Notes under the pieces: generated by a model
Told to the model about the DNA's origin: nothing
Database searches by the model: none
Seen by the model: only the letters and a program-made list of their open reading frames with translations
Assembly: GCF_001665625.1 (NCBI RefSeq)
Contig: NZ_LZSY01000096.1
Location: 1-64,000 of the forward strand
DNA length: 64,000 nucleotides
From: Mycolicibacterium peregrinum
Lineage (GTDB): Bacteria > Actinomycetota > Actinomycetes > Mycobacteriales > Mycobacteriaceae
Direction of reading: 5' to 3'
Shown here: in pieces, positions 10,486 to 20,811 of the stretch
Numbering within the stretch: position 1 is the stretch's first letter
How the letters are laid out: each line of letters begins with the position of its first letter
Program-made: the position numbers and the translations under genes

Positions 10486-10538
10486 GATGACAGTTGCTGA
10501 CATCGTGCGTATCGTTGGCGATGACAGCAACTGACATC
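10486..10538. promoter_or_regulatory. Tandem 19-bp operator between tetR and the epimerase gene
   Basis: Two copies of a site beginning GATGACAG and ending CTGACATC occur at 10486-10504 and 10520-10538. They are identical apart from the three middle bases (TTG versus CAA). Each copy is itself nearly palindromic, and starts are 34 bp apart. The second ends 15 bp before the epimerase ATG, just ahead of its GGAGG. Confidence 0.65.
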
Positions 10539-10553
10539 ACTGTGGAGGTTCCC

Positions 10554-11432
10554 ATGCGGATATTCGTCACCGGCGCATCCGGCTTCATCGGCTCGGCCGT
10601 CGTACCCGAGCTCATCGGGGCCGGGCATCAGGTCCTCGGTCTGGCCCGCTCCGACGCGTCGGCAGCTGCGCTGCGAGCCGCCGGCGCCGAGGTCCACCGC
10701 GGCGACCTCGACGACCCGGACAGCCTGCGGTCAGGCGCACAGGACGCCGACGGCGTCATCCACCTGGCCTTCGTGCACGACTTCAACGAGTTCGCCGCCG
10801 CGAGCGAGATCGACCGCCGCGCGATCGAGACACTCGGCGAGACACTCGCCGGGTCGGACCGCCCACTGGTCGTGGCATCCGGCACCACCGGCATCCGGTT
10901 TGGGGAGGTCTCCACCGAGGACGACGCGGCGACGCCCGGGTTACCGCGGGTCTCCGAGGCGACGGCATTGGCGTTCGCCGACCGCGGCGTGCGCTCGTCG
11001 GTGGTGCGGCTGCCACCCTCGGTACACGGGCCGGGCGATCACGGATTCGTCCCGCAGCTCATCGAGATCGCCCGGGCACGCGGTGAATCGGGCTACCCCG
11101 GCGACGGCTCCAACCGCTGGCCGGCCGTGCACCGACTCGACGCCGCGAGACTGTTCCGGCTGGCCGTCGAATCGGCGCCCGCCGGTTCGCGACTTCATGC
11201 GGTCGCCGAGGAGGGCATGCCGGTCCGCGACATCGCCGGCGTCATCGGCAGGCAACTGCATCTGCCCGTCACGGGCATCGCCCCGGATGCCGCGACGGAG
11301 CACTTCGGCTGGATCGGCACGATCTTCTCGCTCGATGTCCCCGCATCGAGCGTGCACACCAGGGACCGGTTCGGTTGGACGCCGACCGAGATCGGACTGC
11401 TCGACGACCTCGCGCTCGGCCACTACTTCTGA
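10554..11432 (+). CDS. NAD(P)-dependent epimerase/dehydratase (extended SDR)
   Basis: 292 residues starting MRIFVTGASGFIGSAVV, a perfect N-terminal Rossmann motif (TGASGFIG). Conserved SDR elements follow (HRGDLDDPDSL, DGVIHLAF, VRLPPSVHGPGDHGFVPQL). The canonical YxxxK pair is not obvious, so it may be an atypical extended SDR. The ATG is chosen for the GTGGAGGTT ribosome binding site. It is probably induced through the divergent TetR. It has no visible link to arabinan synthesis and looks like part of the block inserted between dprE1 and dprE2. Confidence 0.82.
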   Translation: MRIFVTGASGFIGSAVVPELIGAGHQVLGLARSDASAAALRAAGAEVHRGDLDDPDSLRSGAQDADGVIHLAFVHDFNEFAAASEIDRRAIETLGETLAGSDRPLVVASGTTGIRFGEVSTEDDAATPGLPRVSEATALAFADRGVRSSVVRLPPSVHGPGDHGFVPQLIEIARARGESGYPGDGSNRWPAVHRLDAARLFRLAVESAPAGSRLHAVAEEGMPVRDIAGVIGRQLHLPVTGIAPDAATEHFGWIGTIFSLDVPASSVHTRDRFGWTPTEIGLLDDLALGHYF

Positions 11433-11482
11433 TTCCCGATGGCCTGGCCTGGACGTTCGACCTCGCGGGACGGGACGCACGG

Positions 11483-11488
11483 TACCCT
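11483..11488 (+). promoter_or_regulatory. -10 element for the dprE2 transcript
   Basis: TACCCT fits the mycobacterial TANNNT -10 consensus and ends 7 nt before the ATG at 11496, the spacing of leaderless transcripts. No good -35 box is seen at 17-18 bp, which is common for mycobacterial SigA promoters. It would give the dprE2-aftA-emb run its own promoter. Confidence 0.45.
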
Positions 11489-11495
11489 CGTCACG

Positions 11496-11543
11496 ATGTC
11501 CCACGAGGCTTGGAGCTGCGCTAGATGGTGTTCGACGCCGTAG
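11496..11543 (+). CDS. Leaderless cysteine-containing micro-ORF overlapping the dprE2 start
   Basis: Encodes the 15-residue peptide [15 protein letters not shown] and stops at TAG 11541-11543. It overlaps the dprE2 ATG (11525) in a different frame by 19 bases. A -10-like TACCCT sits 7 nt before its ATG. Leaderless micro-ORFs with several Cys codons are known in mycobacteria as cysteine-responsive attenuators of the downstream gene. This one has two Cys codons near its end but not the long Cys run of the best studied cases. Translation is not proven. Confidence 0.4.
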   Translation: MSHEAWSCARWCSTP

Positions 11544-12289
11544 GTAACCCCCAGACGATTCTGCTGCTCGGCGGCACTTCAGAGATCGGGCTGGCGATCT
11601 GTGAGCGCTATCTGCGCGACGCGTCGGCCCGCATCGTGCTGGCCGCCCTGCCCGGTGATCCCGGCCGCGACGACGCCGTCGCCCAGCTGCGCAAGGCGGG
11701 CGCCAGCGCGGTCGAGGTCATCGACTTCGACGCGGTCGACACCGCCAGTCACCCGGACGTGATCGACAAGGCGTTCGCCTCCGGTGACGTAGATGTCGCG
11801 ATCGTCGCGTTCGGCCTGCTCGGTGATGCCGAGGAGCTTTGGCAGAACCAGCGCAAGGCTGTGCAGATCGCCGAGATCAACTACACCGCAGCCGTTTCGG
11901 TCGGTGTCCTCGTCGGCGAGAAGATGCGGGCACAGGGCTACGGCCAGATCATCGCGATGAGCTCGGCCGCCGGCGAGCGGGTGCGTCGCTCCAACTTCGT
12001 CTACGGCTCCACCAAAGCCGGGCTCGACGGGTTCTACCTCGGCCTGGGCGAGGCGCTGCGCGAATACGGCCCGCGGGTGCTGGTGATCCGGCCCGGGCAG
12101 GTCCGCACCCGGATGAGCGCCCACGTCAAGGAAGCCCCGCTGACCGTCGACAAGGAATACGTCGCCGAACTGGCCGTCACCGCGTCGGCCAAGGGCAAGG
12201 AGCTGGTCTGGGCGCCGGGTGCGTTCCGCTACGTGATGATGGTTTTGCGGCACATCCCGCGCTCCATCTTCCGCAAGCTCCCCATCTAA
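11525..12289 (+). CDS. dprE2: Decaprenylphosphoryl-2-keto-beta-D-erythro-pentose reductase
   Basis: 254 residues. DprE2 is the SDR that reduces the keto intermediate made by DprE1 to decaprenyl-phospho-arabinose. The nucleotide motif GGTSEIG is at residues 16-22, the catalytic set appears as [22 protein letters not shown], and the C-terminus is the family-typical [13 protein letters not shown]. Its stop codon overlaps the aftA start (TAATG), so the two are translationally coupled. dprE1 is 6.2 kb upstream, with six other genes between, so this gene needs either very long readthrough or its own promoter. Confidence 0.96.
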   Translation: MVFDAVGNPQTILLLGGTSEIGLAICERYLRDASARIVLAALPGDPGRDDAVAQLRKAGASAVEVIDFDAVDTASHPDVIDKAFASGDVDVAIVAFGLLGDAEELWQNQRKAVQIAEINYTAAVSVGVLVGEKMRAQGYGQIIAMSSAAGERVRRSNFVYGSTKAGLDGFYLGLGEALREYGPRVLVIRPGQVRTRMSAHVKEAPLTVDKEYVAELAVTASAKGKELVWAPGAFRYVMMVLRHIPRSIFRKLPI

Positions 12290-14181
12290 TGCCGGCCGGA
12301 GTGGCCGGTCCGGCCAGGGTGGCCGGACACATGGTGATCGCCCTGATGCTCGCCTCGGCGGTGGCCGGGGTGTCGATCGCGGCGATCGCCCAGGTCCAAT
12401 GGCCGGCCTACAACACGTCCAACCAACTGCACGCACTCACCACGGTGGGCCAGGTCGGCGCGCTGGCCGGAATCCTCGCCGCCGGTCTGATCTGGCGGCG
12501 CGGCCGGCGCACCCTGGCCCGGCTGGTCGGCCTGATCTTCCTGTCGGCCTTCTCGGTGGTCACCCTGGCGATGCCGCTGGGCGCGACCAAGCTCTACCTG
12601 TTCGGGGTCTCGGTCGACCAGCAGTTCCGCACCGAATACCTCACCCGGCTCGCCGACACCCCCGGCCTGCACGACATGACCTACTTCGGGCTGCCGCCGT
12701 ACTACCCGGCGGGCTGGTTCTGGATGGGCGGGCGCATCGCCGCGGCCACCGACACCCCGGCCTGGGAGATGTTCAAGCCCTGGTCGATCGTCTCGATCAC
12801 CATCGCCGTGGCGCTGGCATTCGTGTTGTGGGCCACCATGATTCGCTTCGAGTACGCGCTGATCGTGACGACCGCGAGCACCGCGGCGATGCTGGCCTAC
12901 TCCTCCACCGAGCCCTACGCCGCGATCATCACCGTGCTGTTGCCGCCGGTGTTCGTGCTGGCCTGGTCGGGGCTACGGGGCAAAACCCGCAACGGTGGGT
13001 GGGCCGCCGTCATCGGCGTCGGGATCTTCCTCGGCTTCGCCGCCCTGCTCTACACCCTGCTGTTCCTCTACTGCGCATTCACGCTCACCATCATGGGGCT
13101 GGTGCTGGCCGTGGCGCGCCGCAGCATCGACCCGCTGCTGCGGCTGACCGTCATCGCCGTCATCTCCGGGGCCATCGCCCTGCTCACTTGGGCCCCGTAC
13201 CTACTGGCGTCGTTGCGCGGTGAACCCGCCGAGAAGGGCACCGCCCAGCACTACCTGCCCGACGCCGGCGCCCAGCTGACCTTCCCTATGCTGAGCTTCA
13301 CCCTGCTCGGCGCGCTGTGCATGCTCGGCACGCTGTGGCTCGTGATCCGCGCCCGCAGCTCGACCCGGGCCGGGGCCCTGGCCATCGCGGTGCTCGCCGT
13401 CTACGCCTGGTCTCTGCTGTCGATGCTGACCACCCTGGCCGGCACCACCCTGCTGTCCTTCCGGTTGCAGCCCGCCCTGACCGTCCTGCTCACCACCGCA
13501 GGGGCGTTCGGGTTCGTTGAATCGGCACAGGGCCTGGCCCGTCTCGCAGCGAGGCGCTACCGGGCCGAAACCGCGCGGCGGGTGGTCGCCGCAGCCACTG
13601 CCATCGGCGCGATCGGCGCCGTCACCTTCAGCCAGGACATCCCCGATGTGCTGCGCCCCGACATCAACGTGGCCTACACCGACACCGACGGCACCGGACT
13701 GCGCGCCGACCGCCGGGCTCCGGGGGCCGAACGCTACTACCGCGAGATCGACGCCAAGATCGCCGAGGTCACCGGGGTGCCGCGCAACCAGACCGTGGTG
13801 CTGACCGCCGACTACAGCTTCCTGTCGTTCTACCCCTACTACGGGTTCCAGGGCCTGACGTCGCACTACGCGAACCCGCTGGCCGAGTTCGACAAGCGGG
13901 CCAAGGCCATCGAGGGCTGGGCCACGATGGGCAAGCCCGACCAGTTCGTGAAGGCGCTCGACGAGATGCCCTGGAAGGCGCCCACCGTGTTCCTCATGCG
14001 CCACGGCGCGAACGACACCTACACGCTGCGCCTGGCCTCAGACGTCTACCCCAATCAGCCGAATGTGCGCCGCTACCACGTGGCGCTCGACGCGGCCCTG
14101 TTCGAAGATCCACGTTTCGAGGTGACCGACATCGGCCCCTTTGTCCTGGCGATCAGAAAGCCAACCCCCGATGGCCATTAG
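12289..14181 (+). CDS. aftA: Galactan 5-O-arabinofuranosyltransferase
   Basis: 630 residues, close to the M. tuberculosis enzyme. AftA adds the first arabinofuranose to the galactan chain using decaprenyl-phospho-arabinose. It is a GT-C membrane enzyme: about eleven hydrophobic segments occupy the first 460 residues, and the C-terminal third is a soluble periplasmic domain (from about [18 protein letters not shown]). The start overlaps the dprE2 stop by one base and the stop overlaps the embC start by eleven bases, so the genes are tightly coupled. Confidence 0.95.
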   Translation: MPAGVAGPARVAGHMVIALMLASAVAGVSIAAIAQVQWPAYNTSNQLHALTTVGQVGALAGILAAGLIWRRGRRTLARLVGLIFLSAFSVVTLAMPLGATKLYLFGVSVDQQFRTEYLTRLADTPGLHDMTYFGLPPYYPAGWFWMGGRIAAATDTPAWEMFKPWSIVSITIAVALAFVLWATMIRFEYALIVTTASTAAMLAYSSTEPYAAIITVLLPPVFVLAWSGLRGKTRNGGWAAVIGVGIFLGFAALLYTLLFLYCAFTLTIMGLVLAVARRSIDPLLRLTVIAVISGAIALLTWAPYLLASLRGEPAEKGTAQHYLPDAGAQLTFPMLSFTLLGALCMLGTLWLVIRARSSTRAGALAIAVLAVYAWSLLSMLTTLAGTTLLSFRLQPALTVLLTTAGAFGFVESAQGLARLAARRYRAETARRVVAAATAIGAIGAVTFSQDIPDVLRPDINVAYTDTDGTGLRADRRAPGAERYYREIDAKIAEVTGVPRNQTVVLTADYSFLSFYPYYGFQGLTSHYANPLAEFDKRAKAIEGWATMGKPDQFVKALDEMPWKAPTVFLMRHGANDTYTLRLASDVYPNQPNVRRYHVALDAALFEDPRFEVTDIGPFVLAIRKPTPDGH

Positions 14182-17100
14182 TTCCGGCGCAGATACGCCG
14201 ATAGCATCAGAGCCCGTGACGGGACCGCAGGGAACCGCCGGCAGCAACCACCGGACGGTGCGGCTCATCGCGATCGTCGCCGGTTTGCTCGGCGTATTGA
14301 TGGCGGTGGCAACACCGTTGCTTCCGGTCAAGCAGACCACCGCCCAGCTGAACTGGCCGCAGAACGGCACCTGGCAGAGCATCAACGCGCCACTGATCGG
14401 GTATGTCGCCACCGACCTGACCATCACCGTGCCGTGCCAGGCCGCGGCCGGACTGGCCGGGCCCGAGAATCGCGGCAAGACGGTTCTCTTGTCCACCGTG
14501 CCCAAGCAGGCCCCGAAGGCAGTCGACCGCGGATTGTTGATCGAGCGGGTCAACAACGACCTGCTAGTCATCGTGCGCAACACTCCGGTGGTCAGCGCGC
14601 CGCTGGCCGCCGTGCTCAGCCCGGCCTGCCAGTCCCTGACGTTCACCGCGCACGCCGACAAGGTGACCGGCGAATTCGTCGGGCTGACACAGGGCGACGC
14701 CAGCGAAACCGCCGACGACCCGACCGCACCTTTGCGTGGTGAGCGCGGCGGCTATGACTTCCGTCCGCAGATCGTCGGCATCTTCACCGACCTGTCCGGG
14801 CCGGCACCCGAGGGCCTGAAGTTCTCGGCCACCATCGACTCCCGCTACAGCAGTGCCCCGACGCTGCTCAAGATGCTGGCGATGATCATCGGGGTGGCGA
14901 TGACCGTCATCGCGCTGGGCGCCCTGCACCGTCTCGACACCGCCGACGGCGTCCGGCACCGACGCTTCCTCCCACCCCGCTGGTGGTCGATGACGCCGCT
15001 GGACGGGCTGGTCACCGCGGTCCTCGTGTGGTGGCACTTCGTCGGGGCGAACACGTCGGACGACGGCTACATCCTGACGATGGCCCGGGTGTCCGAACAC
15101 GCCGGCTACATGGCCAACTACTACCGCTGGTTCGGCACGCCCGAAGCCCCGTTCGGCTGGTACTACGACCTGCTGGCCCTGTGGGCCCACGTCTCCACCA
15201 ACAGCGTCTGGATGCGGCTGCCCACACTCGTGATGGCACTCGCCTGCTGGTGGGTGATCAGCCGCGAGGTGCTCCCGCGCCTGGGCCGCGCCGTCAAGAC
15301 CAACCGCGCCGCGGCCTGGACCGCCGCGGGCATGTTCCTGGCGTTCTGGCTGCCGCTCAACAACGGGCTGCGCCCTGAACCGATCATCGCCCTCGGCATC
15401 CTGCTGACCTGGTGTTCGGTGGAGCGCGGGGTGGCCACGAACCGCATGTTGCCGGTGGCGATCGCGATCATCATCGGCGCGCTGACACTGTTCTCCGGAC
15501 CCACCGGCATCGCTGCCGTCGGCGCCCTGCTGGTCGCCGTGGGACCGCTGAAAACGATTGTGGCCCGGCATACCTCACGCTTCGGACACCTGCCGCTGCT
15601 GGCGCCGATCCTGGCTGCCTGCACCGTGACGATTATCCTGATCTTCCGCGACCAGACACTGGCCGGTGAGCTGCAGGCCAGCACCTTCAAATCCGCCGTC
15701 GGCCCCAGCCTGGCGTGGTTCGACGAGCACATCCGCTATTCGCGGTTGTTCACCTCGAGCCCGGACGGTTCGGTGGCGCGGCGCTTCGCGGTGCTGACGC
15801 TGCTGGTGGCGCTGGCCGTGTCGGTGGCGATGACGCTGCGCAAGGGCCGCATCCCCGGCACCGCCGCCGGTCCGAGCCGACGCATCATCGGCATCACGAT
15901 CATCTCGTTCCTCGCGATGATGTTCACCCCGACCAAGTGGACCCACCACTTCGGCGTGTTCGCCGGTCTGGCCGGATCGCTCGGCGCACTGGCCGCGGTC
16001 GCGGTGACCGCCGCGGCGATGAAGTCCCGGCGCAACCGGTCGATGTTCGCCGCACTCGTGCTGTTCGTGATGGCGCTGTCGTTCGCGACTGTCAACGGCT
16101 GGTGGTACGTCTCCAACTTCGGAGTGCCGTGGTCGAACTCGTTCCCCGAGTGGCACTTCGGATTCACCACGATGCTGCTGGGCTTGTCGGTGCTGTCCCT
16201 TCTGCTGGCGGCCTGGTTCCACTTCACCGACCGCGACCAGTCCCCGGACGAGCCGCCGCACCGCTGGCAACGGATCGTGCAATCGCCGCTGGCGATCGCC
16301 GCCTGGGTGCTGGTGATGTTCGAGGTGGTCTCGCTGACCCTGGCGATGACCGAGCAGTACCCGGCCTGGTCGGTCGGGCGCTCCAACCTCGAGGCGCTCA
16401 CCGGCAAGACCTGCGGACTGGCCAACGACGTGATGGTCGAGGAGAACGCGAACACCGGCCTCCTGGCACCGATCAGCGAGCCGCCGGGGCAGGCACTCGG
16501 CGCGGTCACCGCGCAGGGATTCGGTCCCAACGGCATCCCGTCGGACGTCTCGGCCGACCCGGTGATGGAACAGCCCGGTGCGGGCAACTTCGCCGACACC
16601 GACTCGGGCACCGTGACGGGCAGCGAGGTCGGCACCGAAGGCGGGACCACCGCGGCCGCCGGGGTCAACGGCTCCCGGGCGTCTCTGCCATACGGACTCG
16701 ACCCCGCCACGACCCCGGTGCTGGGCAGCTGGCGCTCCGGCACCCAGCAGCCCGCGATCATGCGCTCGGCCTGGTACCGGCTGCCCGACCGGGACAAGGC
16801 CGGACCGCTACTGGTCGTGTCGGCCGCAGGCCGCTTCGATCCGGGTGAGGTCGTGGTGCAGTGGGCCACCGATGCCCAGGCCGCCGAGAACAAGCCCGGC
16901 GGCGGTGTCGGGTTCGCCGATGTCGGCGCAGCACCGGCCTGGCGCAACCTGCGCGCCCCGATGGCCGCCATCCCCCACGAGGCCACCCAGATCCGCCTGG
17001 TCGCCTCCGACGACGACCTGGCCCCGCAGCACTGGATCGCGGTGACCCCGCCGCGGATCCCGGAACTGCGCAGCCTGCAGGACGTGGTCGGCTCATCCGA

Positions 17101-17449
17101 CCCGGTGCTGCTCGACTGGCTGGTGGGTCTGGCATTCCCGTGCCAGCGCCCGTTCGGTCATCAGTACGGCGTCACCGAGGTGCCCAAGTGGCGAATCCTG
17201 CCGGACCGCTTCGGCGCCGAGGCCAACTCGCCGGTGATGGACTACCTGGGTGGTGGCCCGCTGGGCATCTCCGAACTGCTGCTGCGGCCGTCGAGCGTGC
17301 CGACGTATCTGAAGAACGACTGGTTCCGGGACTGGGGCTCGCTGCAACGGCTCACACCCTGGTATCCGGACGCCACAACGGCCCGCCTGGACCTGGGCAC
17401 CGCGATCCGCAGTGGACTGTGGAGCCCGGCGCCGCTGAGGCACAGCTGA
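14171..17449 (+). CDS. embC: Arabinosyltransferase EmbC (lipoarabinomannan arabinan)
   Basis: 1092 residues. The order is an N-terminal helix, a periplasmic jelly-roll insert, a multi-helix GT-C core and a large C-terminal carbohydrate-binding region. The catalytic aspartate pair is in NTSDDGYIL (Asp297-Asp298), followed by [20 protein letters not shown]. The proline-type motif NNGLRPEP is present. EmbC extends the arabinan of lipoarabinomannan. It is assigned as EmbC by position, first of three emb genes. 95 bp separate it from embA. Confidence 0.95.
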   Translation: MAISSGADTPIASEPVTGPQGTAGSNHRTVRLIAIVAGLLGVLMAVATPLLPVKQTTAQLNWPQNGTWQSINAPLIGYVATDLTITVPCQAAAGLAGPENRGKTVLLSTVPKQAPKAVDRGLLIERVNNDLLVIVRNTPVVSAPLAAVLSPACQSLTFTAHADKVTGEFVGLTQGDASETADDPTAPLRGERGGYDFRPQIVGIFTDLSGPAPEGLKFSATIDSRYSSAPTLLKMLAMIIGVAMTVIALGALHRLDTADGVRHRRFLPPRWWSMTPLDGLVTAVLVWWHFVGANTSDDGYILTMARVSEHAGYMANYYRWFGTPEAPFGWYYDLLALWAHVSTNSVWMRLPTLVMALACWWVISREVLPRLGRAVKTNRAAAWTAAGMFLAFWLPLNNGLRPEPIIALGILLTWCSVERGVATNRMLPVAIAIIIGALTLFSGPTGIAAVGALLVAVGPLKTIVARHTSRFGHLPLLAPILAACTVTIILIFRDQTLAGELQASTFKSAVGPSLAWFDEHIRYSRLFTSSPDGSVARRFAVLTLLVALAVSVAMTLRKGRIPGTAAGPSRRIIGITIISFLAMMFTPTKWTHHFGVFAGLAGSLGALAAVAVTAAAMKSRRNRSMFAALVLFVMALSFATVNGWWYVSNFGVPWSNSFPEWHFGFTTMLLGLSVLSLLLAAWFHFTDRDQSPDEPPHRWQRIVQSPLAIAAWVLVMFEVVSLTLAMTEQYPAWSVGRSNLEALTGKTCGLANDVMVEENANTGLLAPISEPPGQALGAVTAQGFGPNGIPSDVSADPVMEQPGAGNFADTDSGTVTGSEVGTEGGTTAAAGVNGSRASLPYGLDPATTPVLGSWRSGTQQPAIMRSAWYRLPDRDKAGPLLVVSAAGRFDPGEVVVQWATDAQAAENKPGGGVGFADVGAAPAWRNLRAPMAAIPHEATQIRLVASDDDLAPQHWIAVTPPRIPELRSLQDVVGSSDPVLLDWLVGLAFPCQRPFGHQYGVTEVPKWRILPDRFGAEANSPVMDYLGGGPLGISELLLRPSSVPTYLKNDWFRDWGSLQRLTPWYPDATTARLDLGTAIRSGLWSPAPLRHS

Positions 17450-17530
17450 TCAAACCCCGTGCTTGATTAGAAGTTCACACACACTCTCGCCAAAAGGGCG
17501 ACGGTGGCCAGGGCTCACATACGGGTCGCA

Positions 17531-17536
17531 TAACAT
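17531..17536 (+). promoter_or_regulatory. -10 element for embA in the embC-embA gap
   Basis: TAACAT ends 8 nt before the embA GTG (17545), matching TANNNT and the spacing of near-leaderless transcripts. The embC-embA gap is known in M. tuberculosis as a promoter region where mutations alter ethambutol susceptibility. No convincing -35 box is visible. A short hairpin (TCGCC/GGCGA) sits earlier in the gap. Confidence 0.45.
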
Positions 17537-17544
17537 CGAGCCTC

Positions 17545-20500
17545 GTGCCTTCCGATGAGCCAACCGACCGTGTTGTGGGCATCGCACGCCTGATCGCCAT
17601 CGTCGCGGGCATCGCGGGTGTGGTGCTGTGCGCGCTGGTGCCGCTGCTGCCCGTCAAACAGACCACCGCGACCATCCAGTGGCCGCAGGGCACCGATGCC
17701 GCAGGCAACGTCACCTCGGTGACGGCCCCGCTGGTGTCGGGCGCCCCGCAGTCCCTCGACGTGTCCATTCCGTGCTCGGCGATCGCGACGCTGCCCGCCG
17801 AGGGCGGCCTGGTGTTCTCCACGATCCCCTCGGGCGGCATCGACGCCAGCCGAAACGGCCTGTTCGTGCGGGCCAACCCCGAGACCGTGGTCGTGGCGTT
17901 CCGCGACTCGGTGGCCGCCGTCGCGCCCCGCGCCGCCATCAACGCGGGCGGCTGCAGCGCGCTGCACCTGTGGGCGAACCTCGGCGGTGTGGGCGCTGAC
18001 TTCGTCGGCATCCCCGGCGCCACCGGCACCGCGGCCGTGGAGAAGAAGCCTCAGGTTGCCGGCCTGTTCACCGACCTGAAGATGGCGCCGCAGCCGGGTC
18101 TGTCCGCCCGCGTCGACATCGACACCCGCTTCATCACCACGCCTACCGCACTGAAGCTGCTGGTGATGACGCTAGGGGTGGTCTGCGTGGTGGCGTCGAT
18201 CCTCGCGCTGGCCGTGCTGGACCGCCGGAGCAGCCACCGGATCCGCAGCGCCTGGCGCCGGTTCGTGAAGGTCCCGGTCGCCACCTGGATCGCCGACATC
18301 GGCGTCATCGGCGGCCTGCTGGTGTGGCACGTCATCGGTGCCATCTCGTCGGACGACGGCTACAACCTGACCATCGCGCGGGTGTCGGCCGACGCCGGAT
18401 ACACCGCCAACTATTTCCGCTACTTCGGCACCACCGAGGCCCCGTTCGACTGGTACCAGTCCGTGCTGGGCCACTTCGCGGCGATCAGTACGGCCGGGGT
18501 GTGGATGCGGCTGCCCGCCACCCTGGCCGGCATCGGCACCTGGTTGCTGCTGAGCCGCTGGGTGCTCCCCCGCCTCGGACGACGCGTCGCACTGAACCGC
18601 GTCACCGTGTGGACCGCCGGCGCGGTGTTCCTGGCCGCCTGGATGCCGTTCAACAACGGCCTGCGCCCCGAACCACTGATCGCCTTCGGCGTGCTCGCGG
18701 TGTGGGCGCTGGTCGAGAATACGATCGCCACCCACCGCCTGTGGCCGACCTGCCTGGCGATCATCGTCGCGGCGTTCAGCGTCACGCTGGCCCCGCAGGG
18801 ACTCATCGCGCTGGCCCCGCTGCTGGTCGGCGCCCGCACCGTCGTCAGGATCATCAAAGCCCGGCGCATCGCCCTGCCCGCACTGGCCACGCTCGCCGGG
18901 TCGGCCGCACTGATCTTCGTCGTGGTGTTCCGCGACCAGACCCTGGCCAGCGTCGCCGAATCGGCCCGCATCAAATACACCGTCGGCCCGACCATCTCGT
19001 GGTACCAGGAGTTCCTGCGCTACTACTTCCTGACCGTCGAAGATTCTGTCGACAGCTCGTTGACGCGCCGGTTCGCGGTCCTGGCGATGATGCTGTGCCT
19101 GTTCGGCATGATCGCCGTCCTGCTGCGCAAGGGCCGGGTACCCGGACTGGCCAGCGGCCCCGTCTGGCGGCTGATCGGCACCACCGCGATCGGCCTGCTG
19201 CTGCTGCACTTCACCCCGACCAAGTGGGCCGTGCAGTTCGGTGCCTTCGCCGGCCTGGCCGCCGCGCTCGGGGCGGTGACGGCGTTCGCCTTCGCCCGGG
19301 TGGGCCTGCACAGCCGACGCAACCTCGCCCTGTACGTGACGGCGCTGCTGTTCGTCCTGGCGTGGGCCACCTCCGGTACCAACGGCTGGTTCTACGTCGG
19401 CAACTACGGCGTGCCCTGGTTCGACCGCCAGCCCGTGATCGCCGGGTTCCCGGTGACCACCATCTTCCTGGCGCTGGCCATCATCACCGCGGTACTCGCC
19501 GGCTGGCTGCACTTCCGGATCGACTACGCCGGGCACACCGAGGTGGCCGACACCCGACGCAACCGCGTGCTGGCGTCGACACCGCTGCTGGTGGTCGCAA
19601 CCATCATGGTGGTCCTCGAAGTCGGCTCGATGGCAAAGGGATTCGTCCAGCGCTACCCCGTCTACACCACCGCCAAGGCCAACGTCTCGGCGCTGACCTC
19701 GGGGTTGTCGTCCAACAGTTGCGCCATGGCCGACGACGTACTCGTCGAGGCCGACACCAACGCGGGCATGCTGCAGCCGGTGGAGGGCCAGACCTACGGC
19801 GAGTACGGGCCGCTGGGCGGCGAGAACCCAGTTGGGTTCACCCCCAACGGAATCAGCGACACGCTGGAACCGCCGAAGCCCGTGGTCGCCAACCCCGGCA
19901 CGGTCAACTCGGACGGTTCACCCAACAAACCCAACGTCGGCATCGCATACGCCGCAGGCACCGGTGGTGGCTACGGACCCGTCGGCGTCAACGGTTCCCG
20001 GGTGTACCTGCCGTTCGGCCTCGACCCGGCCCGCACCCCGGTGATGGGCAGCTACAAGGAGAACACCGTCGCCGCCAAGGCCACCTCGGCCTGGTACCAG
20101 CTGCCGCCCCGCACCGCGGACCGTCCCCTCGTGACGGTCGCCGCCGCCGGCGCCATCTGGTACTACGACGAGGAACACGAGTTCCACTACGGCCAGTCGC
20201 TGAAACTGCAGTGGGGCGTGCACCGCCCCGACGGCAGCTTCCAGGCACTCGACGCCGTCCAGCCGATCGACGTGTTCGCCCAATACGCCTGGCGCAACCT
20301 GCGTTTCCCGCTGGCGTGGGCACCGCCGGAGGCGAACGTGGCCCGGATCGTCGCCGATGATCCCAACCTCTCCGAAGACCAGTGGTTCGGCTTCACCCCG
20401 CCGCGGGTGCCGACCCTGCAGACCGCGCAGCAGTTCCTCGGCGCGCAGACCCCGGTGCTGATGGACATCGCGACCGCCGCGAATTTCCCGTGCCAGCGCC

Positions 20501-20811
20501 CGTTCTCCGAGCATCTCGGTGTCGCCGAGCTGCCGGAGTACCGGATCCTTCCCAACGTCAAGCAAGTGGTGGTGTCGTCGAACATGTGGCAGTCCGCCCA
20601 GAAGGGTGGCCCCTTCCTCTTCATCCAGGCGCTGCTGCGCACGTCGACCATCCCGACGTACCTGCGCGACGACTGGTACCGGGACTGGGGCTCGATCGAG
20701 AAGTACGACCAGGTGGTCCCGGCCGGCCAGGCGCCGGTCGCCACGATTGATCAAGGGACGCAACGAGTGTTCGGCTTCAGCCGGCCCGGACCGATCCGGG
20801 CCCTGCCATGA
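17545..20811 (+). CDS. embA: Arabinosyltransferase EmbA
   Basis: 1088 residues from GTG. It has the same architecture as EmbC, with the acidic pair in [14 protein letters not shown] (Asp270-Asp271) and the partner motif [20 protein letters not shown]. EmbA works as a heterodimer with EmbB to build the branched non-reducing arabinan of arabinogalactan. The stop codon overlaps the embB ATG (ATGA), so synthesis of the two subunits is coupled. The C-terminal domain keeps the family pattern [20 protein letters not shown]. Confidence 0.95.
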   Translation: MPSDEPTDRVVGIARLIAIVAGIAGVVLCALVPLLPVKQTTATIQWPQGTDAAGNVTSVTAPLVSGAPQSLDVSIPCSAIATLPAEGGLVFSTIPSGGIDASRNGLFVRANPETVVVAFRDSVAAVAPRAAINAGGCSALHLWANLGGVGADFVGIPGATGTAAVEKKPQVAGLFTDLKMAPQPGLSARVDIDTRFITTPTALKLLVMTLGVVCVVASILALAVLDRRSSHRIRSAWRRFVKVPVATWIADIGVIGGLLVWHVIGAISSDDGYNLTIARVSADAGYTANYFRYFGTTEAPFDWYQSVLGHFAAISTAGVWMRLPATLAGIGTWLLLSRWVLPRLGRRVALNRVTVWTAGAVFLAAWMPFNNGLRPEPLIAFGVLAVWALVENTIATHRLWPTCLAIIVAAFSVTLAPQGLIALAPLLVGARTVVRIIKARRIALPALATLAGSAALIFVVVFRDQTLASVAESARIKYTVGPTISWYQEFLRYYFLTVEDSVDSSLTRRFAVLAMMLCLFGMIAVLLRKGRVPGLASGPVWRLIGTTAIGLLLLHFTPTKWAVQFGAFAGLAAALGAVTAFAFARVGLHSRRNLALYVTALLFVLAWATSGTNGWFYVGNYGVPWFDRQPVIAGFPVTTIFLALAIITAVLAGWLHFRIDYAGHTEVADTRRNRVLASTPLLVVATIMVVLEVGSMAKGFVQRYPVYTTAKANVSALTSGLSSNSCAMADDVLVEADTNAGMLQPVEGQTYGEYGPLGGENPVGFTPNGISDTLEPPKPVVANPGTVNSDGSPNKPNVGIAYAAGTGGGYGPVGVNGSRVYLPFGLDPARTPVMGSYKENTVAAKATSAWYQLPPRTADRPLVTVAAAGAIWYYDEEHEFHYGQSLKLQWGVHRPDGSFQALDAVQPIDVFAQYAWRNLRFPLAWAPPEANVARIVADDPNLSEDQWFGFTPPRVPTLQTAQQFLGAQTPVLMDIATAANFPCQRPFSEHLGVAELPEYRILPNVKQVVVSSNMWQSAQKGGPFLFIQALLRTSTIPTYLRDDWYRDWGSIEKYDQVVPAGQAPVATIDQGTQRVFGFSRPGPIRALP

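Noticed and set aside
16590-16680. Glycine/threonine-rich stretch of EmbC as a possible frameshift or insertion
   Set aside because: The frame is intact on both sides and the family patterns resume ([17 protein letters not shown]), so it is only a variable loop.
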